A DNA stretch of 22,233 nucleotides from the NCBI GenBank assembly GCA_002471575.1, contig DKQG01000053.1, forward strand, positions 125,400-147,632, given 5' to 3'. The DNA comes from Alphaproteobacteria bacterium UBA7314. Its GTDB lineage: Bacteria > Pseudomonadota > Alphaproteobacteria > MPNO01 > UBA830. The translations under genes were made by a program, and so were the position numbers. Positions 7,279 to 14,701 of the stretch are shown piece after piece (the first letter of the stretch is position 1; every line of letters begins with the position of its first letter). The notes beneath the pieces were generated by a model. It was given only the letters and a program-made list of their open reading frames with translations. It ran no database searches and was not told the DNA's origin.

Positions 7279-7722
7279 CTATATCGGATGTCGCAGCTTG
7301 GTATAGAGCCGCCGGATCTTGCGGACGTAGTTTCAGGTCTCCTGGTAGGCGGAGTCGACCTGAATGGCGGCCATTACCAACTTGGGATCAAGTTTGACCT
7401 TTGGCGCCGTGGCGTTGACGGATTAGTGGATTTCCTTCGGTGCGTAAAGATTGGCCCGCGCCGCGCGGCCGGAGCCGTTCGGGTAGCGCGGGATGCCGCT
7501 CGGTTTGAATAACGCCACTATTTTCTTGTCATTGGATTCCGCGCGGCGATAGAGCAACAACGCGGTCCGGTATTTCCGGGTCCGTCCGTCGGTCGGGTAA
7601 TAATGGCCGAGACCCATTCCCTAGGGCGGCTTGGCGTCGATATAGCTCTTTGAGGGCACCACCGGCAGCAGGCTGATCATCAGGAACAATTCGGTCGAAA
7701 CAAATTTTGCGGGTCGCGACAT
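7279..7722 (-). pseudogene. Soluble lytic transglycosylase (SLT domain) remnant
   Basis: A single minus frame runs from ATG at 7722, which overlaps the GST stop as ATGA, to TAG at 7279, interrupted by TAG (7621-7623), TAA (7423-7425) and TGA (7333-7335). Between the stops the text is protein-like: a signal-peptide-like start MSRPAKFVSTELFLMISLLP, then YYPTDGRTRKYRTALLLYRR, then KLDPKLVMAAIQVDSA running straight into YQET-stop-NYVRKIRRLY. The last two match the start (LDPxLVxAVIxVESxF) and the end (YxETRNYVRKI) of the SLT catalytic domain, so the middle, about 80 residues, has been deleted. The catalytic Glu appears as Asp. The gene was translationally coupled to the GST gene before it decayed. 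Confidence 0.8.
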
Positions 7723-8456
7723 CAGTCTTTACTAGATGCTTTCTTGGCGAGCGCCGATGTCGACTGCGCTGTTTGTTGATAGAGAAGCTTGCGCTCTTCA
7801 TCGGACGGCGGCGCAGTGCGACGCAGATCTTTGCCCAGGTCGACGCCTTTCTGGACCGCGGGGCGCTCCTTGATGGCGCTTCGCCAGCGCGATACGTTGG
7901 GGAAATTGTCGAGCGGCTGGTCCATTGCCTTGGCGATTAGGACCCATGGCCAGCTTGCCATGTCGGCTATGGAATAGGCGCCCCCTGCCAGCCAGTCGCG
8001 TCCCTCCAGCCGTCGTTCTAACACGCCGATGCACCGGTTGTATTCGTTGGCATAGCGGGTGGCGGCGTATTCGTGCTCGCCGTCGGCGTAGTTCCAGAAA
8101 TGGCTGTGCTGACCCGCCATTGGCCCCAGATTGCCGACCTGCCAGAACAGCCATTCCAAGGTTTCCTTTTCCCCGACCGGGTCGGTGGCGAGAAAGTTGC
8201 CAGTCTTGCGCGCCAGGTGCAGCAGGATCGCGCCGGATTCAAAAATCGTTACCGGCTTGCTGTCGTATTCCGGCGGCGGGTTGTGATCGACAATGGCCGG
8301 CATCCGGTTGTTGGGGCTGATCGTCAGGAATTTAGGCGTGAACTGTTCGCCTTTCGAAATATTGACCGGGATCATGCGATACTTGATCCCGAGTTCCTCG
8401 AGCATGATCGAGACCTTCCACCCGTTGGGAGTCGGCCAGTAATAGAAATCGATCAT
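7722..8456 (-). CDS. Glutathione S-transferase (YfcG/YghU-like, nu-class)
   Basis: Cytosolic thiol transferase or disulfide-bond oxidoreductase with a full two-domain GST fold in 244 residues. The thioredoxin-like N-terminal domain includes YYWPTPNGWKVSIMLEEL (Asn11 is the glutathione-contact position of this class), the cis-Pro in RMPAIVD and the glutathione-binding ESGAILLHLA at 73-82. The helical C-terminal domain includes WLFWQVGNLGPMAGQHSHFW and YSIADMASWPW. The ATG overlaps the CoA-transferase stop (ATGA, 8453-8456) and its own stop overlaps the ATG of the transglycosylase remnant, so the genes are co-translated. The particular substrate cannot be assigned. Confidence 0.93.
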   Translation of the reverse strand: MIDFYYWPTPNGWKVSIMLEELGIKYRMIPVNISKGEQFTPKFLTISPNNRMPAIVDHNPPPEYDSKPVTIFESGAILLHLARKTGNFLATDPVGEKETLEWLFWQVGNLGPMAGQHSHFWNYADGEHEYAATRYANEYNRCIGVLERRLEGRDWLAGGAYSIADMASWPWVLIAKAMDQPLDNFPNVSRWRSAIKERPAVQKGVDLGKDLRRTAPPSDEERKLLYQQTAQSTSALAKKASSKD

Positions 8457-9643
8457 TCCGCCACCGTCTTTGAATTACCGCTGATGGCCGTGATTTCGTC
8501 CTCCGAATACCCGGCTTCCGATAGGATTGCCGCCGTATGTTCGCCCAGCGCCGGGGCGCCGCGACGGATATCGATCGGGGTGCCGGAAAACCGGGCTGCC
8601 GGACGGGCCTGGCGAACACCGCCTGCAAGGTGGTGGTCGGTTTCCATAACGATAGCATTGATTGTGACCTGCGGATGGTTGATCGCCTCGCTGCGGGTCA
8701 GAACCGGTGCACAAGGTACGTCTTCTGCCTCGAGCCGTTTCAGCCACATCTCGGAGGTATCTGTTTTCAGGACGTCCTGCGTCAGGTTCAGCCGGGCGTT
8801 GATGTTCTCTTGGCGTAGTGCTGGCGATTTGAAGCGCGGATCGTCCAGCCATTCTGGTTTGTAGAACGCCCGCGTCAGCGCCTGCCATTCCCGGTCGCTC
8901 TGCACCGCAACGCTGATATGGCCGTCGGCGGTCTCATAGATCAGGTCGATAAAGCTGGCCGCGTTCTGTTGCGGGAACGGGTTGTCAATAAACGTCTGGC
9001 TGCCCATATCAGATCCCCAAAGGAATGCGAGGATGGTATCGAGCATGGAGACGCGGATGTGCTGGCCCTCGCCGGTGCGGGTGCGGGCCAGAAGTGCGGC
9101 GGTAATGGCCTGCGCCGCGACCGTACCGGTCAGTTTGTCGGGCAGGATTGTGCGTACTAACCGGGGGCGTTCGGCGTCCGACCCGGCCTGCACGGTGGCA
9201 AGGCCAGACAGCGCTTGGATCAGCGGGTCATAAACCGGCTTGGTGGCATAGGGACCGGTGTCGCCGAAGCCACAGATTGAAACGTAAATAATATCGGGGG
9301 CGACGGCGCGGACATCGGCCTCGCCGATACCCATGTGGTCGACTACGCCGGGGCGGAAATTCTGAATGAACACGTCCGCGTCCCGGCAAAGCCTCAGCAG
9401 CGCCTGCCTAGCGGCGTCTTCCTTCAGGTTGAGCGCCACCGACCGCTTGCTGCGGTTATTGTTAAGAAAATTCGCGGAAAACCCTTTCTGTGTATTGGCG
9501 GAGGCACGTGTGTGATCGCCGCCGTTCGGATTTTCGATCTTGATTACATCGGCGCCTTGGTCCGCCAGTAGCATCGTTGCCGAGGGGCCGGACACCATCG
9601 ACGTTACGTCGATTATTTTGAAGCCATCCATAGGTCCTGTCAT
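8453..9643 (-). CDS. Family III CoA-transferase (CaiB/BaiF)
   Basis: Class III CoA-transferase that moves CoA between carboxylic acids through an aspartyl-CoA thioester intermediate. Family features include DVTSMVSGPSATMLLADQGA at the N-terminus, KIENPNGGDHTR, LNLKEDAARQAL, VFIQNFRPGV, YVSICGFGDTGPYA, and the catalytic Asp in ILPDKLTGTVAAQAI. The length of about 396 residues is normal. Three in-frame starts are possible (TTG 9652, ATG 9643, ATG 9631) and none has a strong ribosome site; I give the middle one. It follows the permease gene by fewer than 20 bases and overlaps the GST gene by ATGA, so it lies inside the metal-transporter transcript, although no functional link to metal uptake is obvious. 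Acyl substrate unknown. Confidence 0.92.
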   Translation of the reverse strand: MTGPMDGFKIIDVTSMVSGPSATMLLADQGADVIKIENPNGGDHTRASANTQKGFSANFLNNNRSKRSVALNLKEDAARQALLRLCRDADVFIQNFRPGVVDHMGIGEADVRAVAPDIIYVSICGFGDTGPYATKPVYDPLIQALSGLATVQAGSDAERPRLVRTILPDKLTGTVAAQAITAALLARTRTGEGQHIRVSMLDTILAFLWGSDMGSQTFIDNPFPQQNAASFIDLIYETADGHISVAVQSDREWQALTRAFYKPEWLDDPRFKSPALRQENINARLNLTQDVLKTDTSEMWLKRLEAEDVPCAPVLTRSEAINHPQVTINAIVMETDHHLAGGVRQARPAARFSGTPIDIRRGAPALGEHTAAILSEAGYSEDEITAISGNSKTVAE

Positions 9644-9661
9644 AGGACCCAATATAGGCGA

Positions 9662-10618
9662 TCATGAGGCAAGGTCTAACCGCCGTTTGCGATTTCCCAT
9701 CGCCCGCGTGACGACGCCGTAACGTGGCGCCATCAGCATGGCAAACCCCTGCATCACTCCAGCGACCACGGTGATCATACCGGCGGCGCTGAGCGCGTTG
9801 GCGCTACCCCATAATTGCGGCCCGAAGGCGGCGGCAAAGTATCCGCCGACACCGGCAATGGCCGCGACGCCGGCGCTGAGCCACAGCTGGCGGCCCAGAT
9901 TGTCGGTCAGCATGCGGGCGGTAGCAGCAGGGCAGATAAACATGGCGATCACCAGTATGGACCCGACGGCTTCGAAGGCGGCGACGGCGGCGATCGCGAC
10001 GACCACGATTAGCGCGGTCGAAATCGTGCGTACCGGCAGGCCGAGACTGGCGGCGAGACCGGGGTCGAAGGTGGTGACCTTCAGTTCCTTGAAGAAGACG
10101 GCGATGAGGACGGCGATCGCACAGGTCACGACGATTAGTGTCGCCAGCTGACGCGGCATCTCGATATAGGCTTCCACAGTCAGCAGGTCGCTCCACGCAG
10201 AAAGAACCAGCCAAAGCGTCGATTCTAGATTTCCGTAAAGAGCATGTTCGGCGTCGATATGGGCATTCGAGGCACCGGTCTGTTCCAGCAGGACGATCCC
10301 GACGGCAAACATGGCGGTAAACACCACGCCCATTGCGGCGCCGGCTTCCAGCCTGCCCACCCGGCGTATGGTTTCGATCAGCCCGGCGGCGATGATGGCA
10401 GCCACCATGGCGCCTAGCATTAGCGGTAGCGTGGCGATGGTACCGGAGACCAGAAAGCCCGCCACGATGCCAGGCAGGGCGACGTGGGAAATCGCGTCGC
10501 CGATCAGCGCCTGACGCCGTAGTACTAAGAAATTCCCCAGCAGTCCGCAGCTGGTTGCCGCCAGGATTGCAACCAGAATCGCCGGCAGGTCAATGGACAG
10601 AAAATCCGTGGCGTTCAT
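9662..10618 (-). CDS. Metal ABC transporter permease (ABC-3 family, TroD/ZnuB-like)
   Basis: Inner-membrane subunit of a manganese/zinc/iron importer. At 318 residues it shows eight or more hydrophobic segments typical of ABC-3 permeases and the conserved stretch LRRQALIGDAISHVALPGIV near the N-terminus. TTFDPGLAASLGLPV marks the cytoplasmic coupling loop, and MFICPAATARMLTDNLG is also characteristic. Its ATG overlaps the TGA of the preceding permease gene (ATGA at 10615-10618), consistent with fixed-stoichiometry assembly. It is the second permease of the cluster, presumably forming a heterodimer with the 10615-11808 product. Confidence 0.93.
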   Translation of the reverse strand: MNATDFLSIDLPAILVAILAATSCGLLGNFLVLRRQALIGDAISHVALPGIVAGFLVSGTIATLPLMLGAMVAAIIAAGLIETIRRVGRLEAGAAMGVVFTAMFAVGIVLLEQTGASNAHIDAEHALYGNLESTLWLVLSAWSDLLTVEAYIEMPRQLATLIVVTCAIAVLIAVFFKELKVTTFDPGLAASLGLPVRTISTALIVVVAIAAVAAFEAVGSILVIAMFICPAATARMLTDNLGRQLWLSAGVAAIAGVGGYFAAAFGPQLWGSANALSAAGMITVVAGVMQGFAMLMAPRYGVVTRAMGNRKRRLDLAS

Positions 10619-11808
10619 ACGCTGTCGCTTTCCAGCGCGGCGACGATGTCGGCTGACAGCACGTCCTCGATGCGGAAACCGCTAAGCGGGTTGAAGGGCA
10701 GGGCCGCATCGGGATGCTGCTGACGGTAAGCCTGCCACAGCCTTTGCTGACGGTGCGCGTCTGCCACGGCTGCCGCACCCGCCGCCGTAAGCCGCCCGTC
10801 CGGTCCCGTGAACCCACGCCAGCGCGCAATACGACGGGCCAGCGGGTCCGGTGGTTGATAGCCGCCCGCCATAGTCAGTAGAGCCCGTGTTTCTGCCGCG
10901 GCAAGACGCATCCGTATCCGGCGGAAGCTCCAGGGAACCACCCCGCGGGAGGGCGCGAAGAGCAGGCTGAAGGTAAAAATCGCCGCCGCGGCTAGGACGA
11001 TCACCGCTCCCGCAGGCATGGCGGGAAACAAGGCTGATACACCGCCCCCAATCCAGCCCGCCAGCCCGCCAAACGCGCCGGACAGGGCGATCATGCGTCC
11101 TAGCCTGTCGGTCCAAAACCGCGCGGCTGCAGGCGGTATGATGACCAGTGCGATGATCAGGATCAGCCCCACGGCCTTCAGGCCTATGGCAACTATGGCT
11201 AGCAGCAGTACCAGCATAAACAGGTCGACGCGCGCGACCCGCCACCCTTGGGCGGCTGCGAATCCTTCGTCAAAGGCGATAGCCCCGAATTCCTTCATGA
11301 ACGCCAGGGCAAAAGTGATGGCGACGGCGGACGCGATGGCGATCAGTTGCGCTTCGCCCCCGGTCAGCGCGGCGGTCGATCCCAGCAGAAAACTATTCAG
11401 TCCTGCCTGTCCCGCGCTTTCCAGCGTCTGGATATGGCTCAGCAGAACGATGCCGAGGCCGAAAAAAACACTTAAGACCGTGCCGATCGCAGTATCTTCC
11501 GGCAGGCGCGTGTGATCCCGAATCCATTGTACGGCAATTATACCGATGGCGCCCGTCAGCGCCGCGCCGGCCATCAGAAAGCCCAGGTTCCGCCCGGTCC
11601 CGCCCAGTGCGATGCCAGCCAGAAAGGCCAACGCGATGCCGGGCAGGGTGGCATGGCTGATGGCATCTGATATCAGAGCCCGTTTGCGGAGAAATGGAAA
11701 CACGCCGATTACTCCGCCGCCGATGCCGAGGGCGATTACGCCGGCCAGCACCACGGATGTGTTATACCCGGCACAAAAAGTCAGCACCGCAAATACATCG
11801 ATGATCAT
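10615..11808 (-). CDS. Metal ABC transporter permease with C-terminal DtxR-like domain (TroC-like)
   Basis: ABC-3 permease with an extra soluble tail. In the numbering from a possible TTG start at 11838, residues 20-300 contain the membrane segments, the motif KRALISDAISHATLPGIALA, the loop AIAFDEGFAAAQGW and IPPAAARFWTDRLGRM. Residues about 310-407 resemble the winged-helix and helical linker part of DtxR/MntR regulators: GFTGPDGRLTAAGAAAVADA, HRQQRLWQAY and FRIEDVLSADIVAAL. Such fusions are known in Gram-positive and some proteobacterial metal transporters and may sense metal or regulate transport. ATG at 11808 is preferred over TTG at 11838, though neither has a clear Shine-Dalgarno. It follows the ATPase gene by about 30 bases and overlaps the next permease by ATGA. 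Confidence 0.88.
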   Translation of the reverse strand: MIIDVFAVLTFCAGYNTSVVLAGVIALGIGGGVIGVFPFLRKRALISDAISHATLPGIALAFLAGIALGGTGRNLGFLMAGAALTGAIGIIAVQWIRDHTRLPEDTAIGTVLSVFFGLGIVLLSHIQTLESAGQAGLNSFLLGSTAALTGGEAQLIAIASAVAITFALAFMKEFGAIAFDEGFAAAQGWRVARVDLFMLVLLLAIVAIGLKAVGLILIIALVIIPPAAARFWTDRLGRMIALSGAFGGLAGWIGGGVSALFPAMPAGAVIVLAAAAIFTFSLLFAPSRGVVPWSFRRIRMRLAAAETRALLTMAGGYQPPDPLARRIARWRGFTGPDGRLTAAGAAAVADAHRQQRLWQAYRQQHPDAALPFNPLSGFRIEDVLSADIVAALESDSV

Positions 11809-11838
11809 ATCAGGGTGTTTTTCGCAGGCATCCCGCAA

Positions 11839-12645
11839 TCACGCGCTGTCGGCGATGGCGCGAATCTCGGTCTTCGCCAGACGGCCGCCATAGGCGGCCT
11901 GCAGATTTTCCTCGGTAAAGACGTCGGTGACGGGCCCCGCCGCAATCCGGCGGATGTTCAGGATGACGGCGCTATCGAAATAGTCGCCGACGGTCTGCAG
12001 ATCGTGATGCACACAGACCACCGTTGCACCGTTCGACCGGACATCGCGCATCACGTCGACGATAGCGCGCTCGGTGGCGGCGTCGACGCCTGCGAACGGC
12101 TCGTCCATCAGGTATATATCTGCCTCTTGCGCGAGGGCACGGGCGAGGAATACCCGCTGCTGCTGACCGCCAGACAGTTGTCCGATCTGGCGGCTTGCGA
12201 AATCTGCCATGCCGACACGGTCTAGATGTTCGCGGGCGGACCCGCGGTGACGGCGCCGGACCGGACGGCACCAGCCAATTTTGCCGTAAAGACCCATCGC
12301 CACCACGTCCTCGGCAGAGGCAGGAAAATCCCAGTCGACGCTGGTACGTTGCGGTACGTAGGCGATGCGTTTTCGCGCATGTTTCACGGGTTTACCGAAA
12401 GCCCGAATATTGCCTGCTAGGGTCGGGGTCAGGCCGAGGACAGCCTTGATCATCGTGGATTTTCCAGCGCCGTTGGGGCCGATCACCGCGACCAGATCCT
12501 GTTGAGATATCTCGAAATCGACATCCCAAAGGGCTGGCTTCTCGTCGTAGGCGACCGTCAGGCCGCGAACCGAGAGCGGTGCCAGTGCGCCGTGCGCATT
12601 GGCGTTCGGGGGCGCCTCGAACGGGATCAGGCGGGGCGGGTTCAT
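11839..12645 (-). CDS. Metal ABC transporter ATP-binding protein (TroB/ZnuC-like)
   Basis: Cytoplasmic ATPase that powers the metal importer. Canonical motifs are all present: Walker A GPNGAGKST, Q-loop in YVPQRTSVDWDFPASAEDV (the family-typical WDFP), signature LSGGQQQR, Walker B IYLMDEPFAGVD, D-loop and switch His in VVCVHHDLQTV. At 268 residues it includes a short N-terminal extension before VRGLTVAYDEKPAL. Its ATG overlaps the stop of the binding-protein gene (ATGA at 12642-12645). WDFP and the HHDL switch region are typical of manganese/zinc rather than nickel or haem systems. Confidence 0.95.
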   Translation of the reverse strand: MNPPRLIPFEAPPNANAHGALAPLSVRGLTVAYDEKPALWDVDFEISQQDLVAVIGPNGAGKSTMIKAVLGLTPTLAGNIRAFGKPVKHARKRIAYVPQRTSVDWDFPASAEDVVAMGLYGKIGWCRPVRRRHRGSAREHLDRVGMADFASRQIGQLSGGQQQRVFLARALAQEADIYLMDEPFAGVDAATERAIVDVMRDVRSNGATVVCVHHDLQTVGDYFDSAVILNIRRIAAGPVTDVFTEENLQAAYGGRLAKTEIRAIADSA

Positions 12646-13613
12646 TTCACCGTCTCCACTTCGGCTAGTTGACCGCCGAAGCCGCGATGGGGCGCGTCGC
12701 CGCCCAGCGCTCGAACGATGGTCGTCACGTTGTGATCGAACATGCCGAGATACGTCCCCGCGTAGGTACCTTTCGGTCCCATGGCGTCCGAGAACAGCGC
12801 GCCGCCGACGCGGACCTGATGGCCCTGCGCCGCAGCGCCTTCGATCAGAGCACGGACATTGCGTTCGGACACTGTGGTCTCGGTAAATACCGCGCGGATC
12901 CGGCGTTCGGCGAGCGTTCCCACGAGGGACTCGATCCTGCGGATACCGGCCTCACTTTCTGTGCTGATACCCTGGATAGCAAGTACATCAATCCCGTAGG
13001 CACGCCCGAAATAGCCAAACGCGTCATGCGCCGTCACGAGCGCAAGCGATGACTTCGGAACGGACTGTATGGCGGCATGTGCGTATGCATGGAGCTTTTC
13101 CAGCCGCTCAAAATAAGTTCTTGCGTTTGCCCGGTAGAAATCCGCGTTCCGGGGATCTATCTCGGCCAGCGCATCTACGCCCGTCTGCAACGCGCGGGCC
13201 CACAGGGATGGGTCCATCCATAAATGCGGGTCATAGATTTTCCCTTCCCACGGCAGCAGGTTGGCGCTCTTAAAAGCGTCGGATATCGCGATTACTGGTT
13301 TCTCGGCCGCGAACCGGTCCATCATGCTCAGCAGCTGCGCCTCGAGATGGAGGCCGTTATACAGGACTAGGTCGGCACGGTTCAGCCGGGCAACGTCCGA
13401 CCGAGTGAGGCGATAGAGATGGGGGTCGATGCCTTCGCCCATCAGGGTCACGACGTTTGCGCGGTCTTTTGCGATGACTGACAGCGGCTCGCCGATCTGG
13501 GCGATGGTCGCTACCACGGTTTTCTGCGCGTAGGCCGATGGGGCGGCAAACGCCATTGGGGCCGCCAACACCATCCCTGCCAGCAAACCGGCAAATCTCG
13601 TCAACACTTGCAT
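12642..13613 (-). CDS. troA: Metal ABC transporter substrate-binding protein (TroA/MntA-like)
   Basis: Periplasmic cluster A-I (ZnuA/TroA/PsaA) metal-binding protein. A signal peptide is evident (MQVLTRFAGLLAGMVLAAPM, cleavage near residue 23-29). Candidate ligands are His65 (GIDPHLYRLT), His130 (YDPHLWMDP), His196 (TAHDAFGYF) and Asp276 (ALFSDAMG). Their spacing reproduces the His68/His133/His199/Asp279 set of Treponema TroA exactly, offset by three. A Glu in QGISTESEAG resembles the Mn/Fe-type site of PsaA. There is no His-rich loop of the ZnuA kind, so Mn or mixed Mn/Zn/Fe import is more likely than dedicated Zn uptake (inference). It is the first gene of the transporter operon, under the candidate MntR-type operator at 13725-13748. 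Confidence 0.92.
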   Translation of the reverse strand: MQVLTRFAGLLAGMVLAAPMAFAAPSAYAQKTVVATIAQIGEPLSVIAKDRANVVTLMGEGIDPHLYRLTRSDVARLNRADLVLYNGLHLEAQLLSMMDRFAAEKPVIAISDAFKSANLLPWEGKIYDPHLWMDPSLWARALQTGVDALAEIDPRNADFYRANARTYFERLEKLHAYAHAAIQSVPKSSLALVTAHDAFGYFGRAYGIDVLAIQGISTESEAGIRRIESLVGTLAERRIRAVFTETTVSERNVRALIEGAAAQGHQVRVGGALFSDAMGPKGTYAGTYLGMFDHNVTTIVRALGGDAPHRGFGGQLAEVETVK

Positions 13614-13704
13614 CTATCCCTTTGCCCCTGACACATTTTGGCTGTTTTCAGCTCTCCCACGGACGGAAAGACTCTAGCGTGCCGCTCGGCTTTCGCAAGG
13701 GCTA

Positions 13705-13710
13705 ATTATA
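13705..13710 (-). promoter_or_regulatory. Candidate -10 box of the metal transporter operon
   Basis: On the minus strand the hexamer reads TATAAT within TTTATATAATTAGCC, a perfect -10 match in an AT-rich stretch about 90 bases upstream of the troA-like start. The -35 position falls in CTAACT, only a 3 of 6 match, and overlaps one arm of the palindrome at 13725-13748. Confidence 0.5.
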
Positions 13711-13724
13711 TAAAGGAACGCTAT

Positions 13725-13748
13725 AAAAGTTAGCAGAGGCTAAATTTT
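13725..13748 (-). promoter_or_regulatory. Candidate MntR-type operator palindrome
   Basis: Inverted repeat with arms AAAAGTTAGC (13725-13734) and GCTAAATTTT (13739-13748) separated by AGAG; nine of ten arm positions pair. The TAGC-N4-GCTA core is the same as in the Escherichia coli MntR box. It overlaps the -35 side of the promoter for the metal transporter operon, the classic position for metal-dependent repression. A Fur-family Mur site is an alternative. Confidence 0.6.
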
Positions 13749-13805
13749 TGAATTTCCATCGGCGTTCGTTTTGCCGTGTTCTATTCCGTTGAAATGTTGC
13801 GAAAC

Positions 13806-14260
13806 TTATGGAGCCTTGGAACATGTAGCCGCGTCTCTGCGGAGAATGGCCGACGACGCCTGCACCAGCTTTCTCCGGCTCCAGTCCTTGAGATAATACT
13901 GACTGCCGGCCTCCAGGTTCTGCTTTTCTCCTAGGTTTCGCCTTTTTCTTCATAGCTTTGACGAAATGGCGAGATAGCAATCGAAGGTTCGTTCTTACAG
14001 GTCGACGAGAAGTGCCCTTGGCAGTTTTGATGTATCGGCATTCACGATCTCGAGAATATCGCTCGCATCGACGGCAGCCCGGGTGTAGCACTGTAGCGCC
14101 TGCATATTGCCGCTTGCTGTCCGTGCCGATGAAGGCCGTCGCCAGCTTAGCGATTAAGTGGGTTTCGGAGGCTATGCCGAGCTGTCCAACAAGCAGGGAG
14201 GCGACGGTCCAGGCAATCGCAATCGCGAGAAAAGAATGTTTTTTTCGCTTTTTCCAGCAT
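13806..14260 (-). pseudogene. Remnant of an exported protein of unknown function
   Basis: Minus-strand frames join into one protein-like text with damage. ATG at 14260 starts MLEKAKK; after an A7 run (14239-14245 on the plus strand) a shifted frame gives a signal peptide, HSFLAIAIAWTVASLLVGQL, then GIASETHLIAKLATAFIGTD. Another frame continues as MQALQCYTRAAVDASDILEI, NADTSKLPRALLVDL, a TAA (13995-13997), ERTFDCYLAISSKL, a TGA (13950-13952), NLEAGSQYYLKDWSRRKLVQ and ATCSKAP, ending at TAA 13806. Two frameshifts and two nonsense codons rule out a normal product. I do not recognise the family; the three Cys residues and signal peptide suggest a small periplasmic or secreted protein. Confidence 0.55.
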
Positions 14261-14284
14261 CGGTTCGGATTGTCTATCTGCGTT

Positions 14285-14701
14285 TCACGAACCGGGACAT
14301 CTCGTTCCGTTATTTGGGAGCGCTGATTTTTCGTATCGCGGGTTGTCTTCGTCCATCCGTGCTAGCACGTCCTGGCACAGTAGGTTTAGGACGGCTTTCT
14401 GTTCCGTACCTTCTTTATCGTAGACACCGGCCCGAAAATCAGCTGCCAGCGTTCGGTTCAGCCGTGACAGAGTCGTTTCGGGCGTTTCCAGCGGGTCCGC
14501 TCCGTACAGAGCGCTCAGGGTGTCGAGCTCACCATCCCAGGCGGAGATGCCGCCGCTGAGTTCGCGCCGCGCGATCCCCATGGCGGACGCAATCAGCGCG
14601 ACGTTGTAGCGCTGGCGTTTGGACATGTCGGGCGCGACCTCGCTGGTAAGGGTCTGTTCGGCGATGTCCAGCAATTCGACGGCGTTCGGACGGTTTCTCA
14701 C
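14285..14701 (-). CDS. Small DUF6285-like protein (possible LvaB counterpart)
   Basis: About 138 residues, mostly helical, with no signal peptide. It starts RNRPNAVELLDIAEQTLTSE and continues SKRQRYNVALIASAMGIARR, the look of DUF6285 proteins, which sit beside aminoglycoside-phosphotransferase-like kinases and acyl-CoA dehydrogenases. I chose GTG at 14701 because it overlaps the kinase stop (GTGA, 14698-14701); the open frame extends nine codons further into the kinase gene. In Pseudomonas putida levulinate catabolism a small protein (LvaB) is needed by the kinase LvaA; this gene has the matching position, but sequence equivalence is inferred from context, not shown. It is the last gene of the operon. 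Confidence 0.78.
   Translation of the reverse strand: MRNRPNAVELLDIAEQTLTSEVAPDMSKRQRYNVALIASAMGIARRELSGGISAWDGELDTLSALYGADPLETPETTLSRLNRTLAADFRAGVYDKEGTEQKAVLNLLCQDVLARMDEDNPRYEKSALPNNGTRCPGS

Noticed and set aside
6601..7512. 303-residue plus-strand open frame
   Set aside because: It is antisense to the exonuclease gene, whose catalytic motifs are clear; the composition is that of a GC-rich shadow frame.
7279..7722. Stop-codon recoding in the transglycosylase frame
   Set aside because: All three stop codons occur and the catalytic core is deleted, so recoding would not restore function.
13702..14091. 129-residue minus-strand open frame
   Set aside because: It runs over the palindrome and promoter and does not follow the protein-like frame of the unknown remnant.
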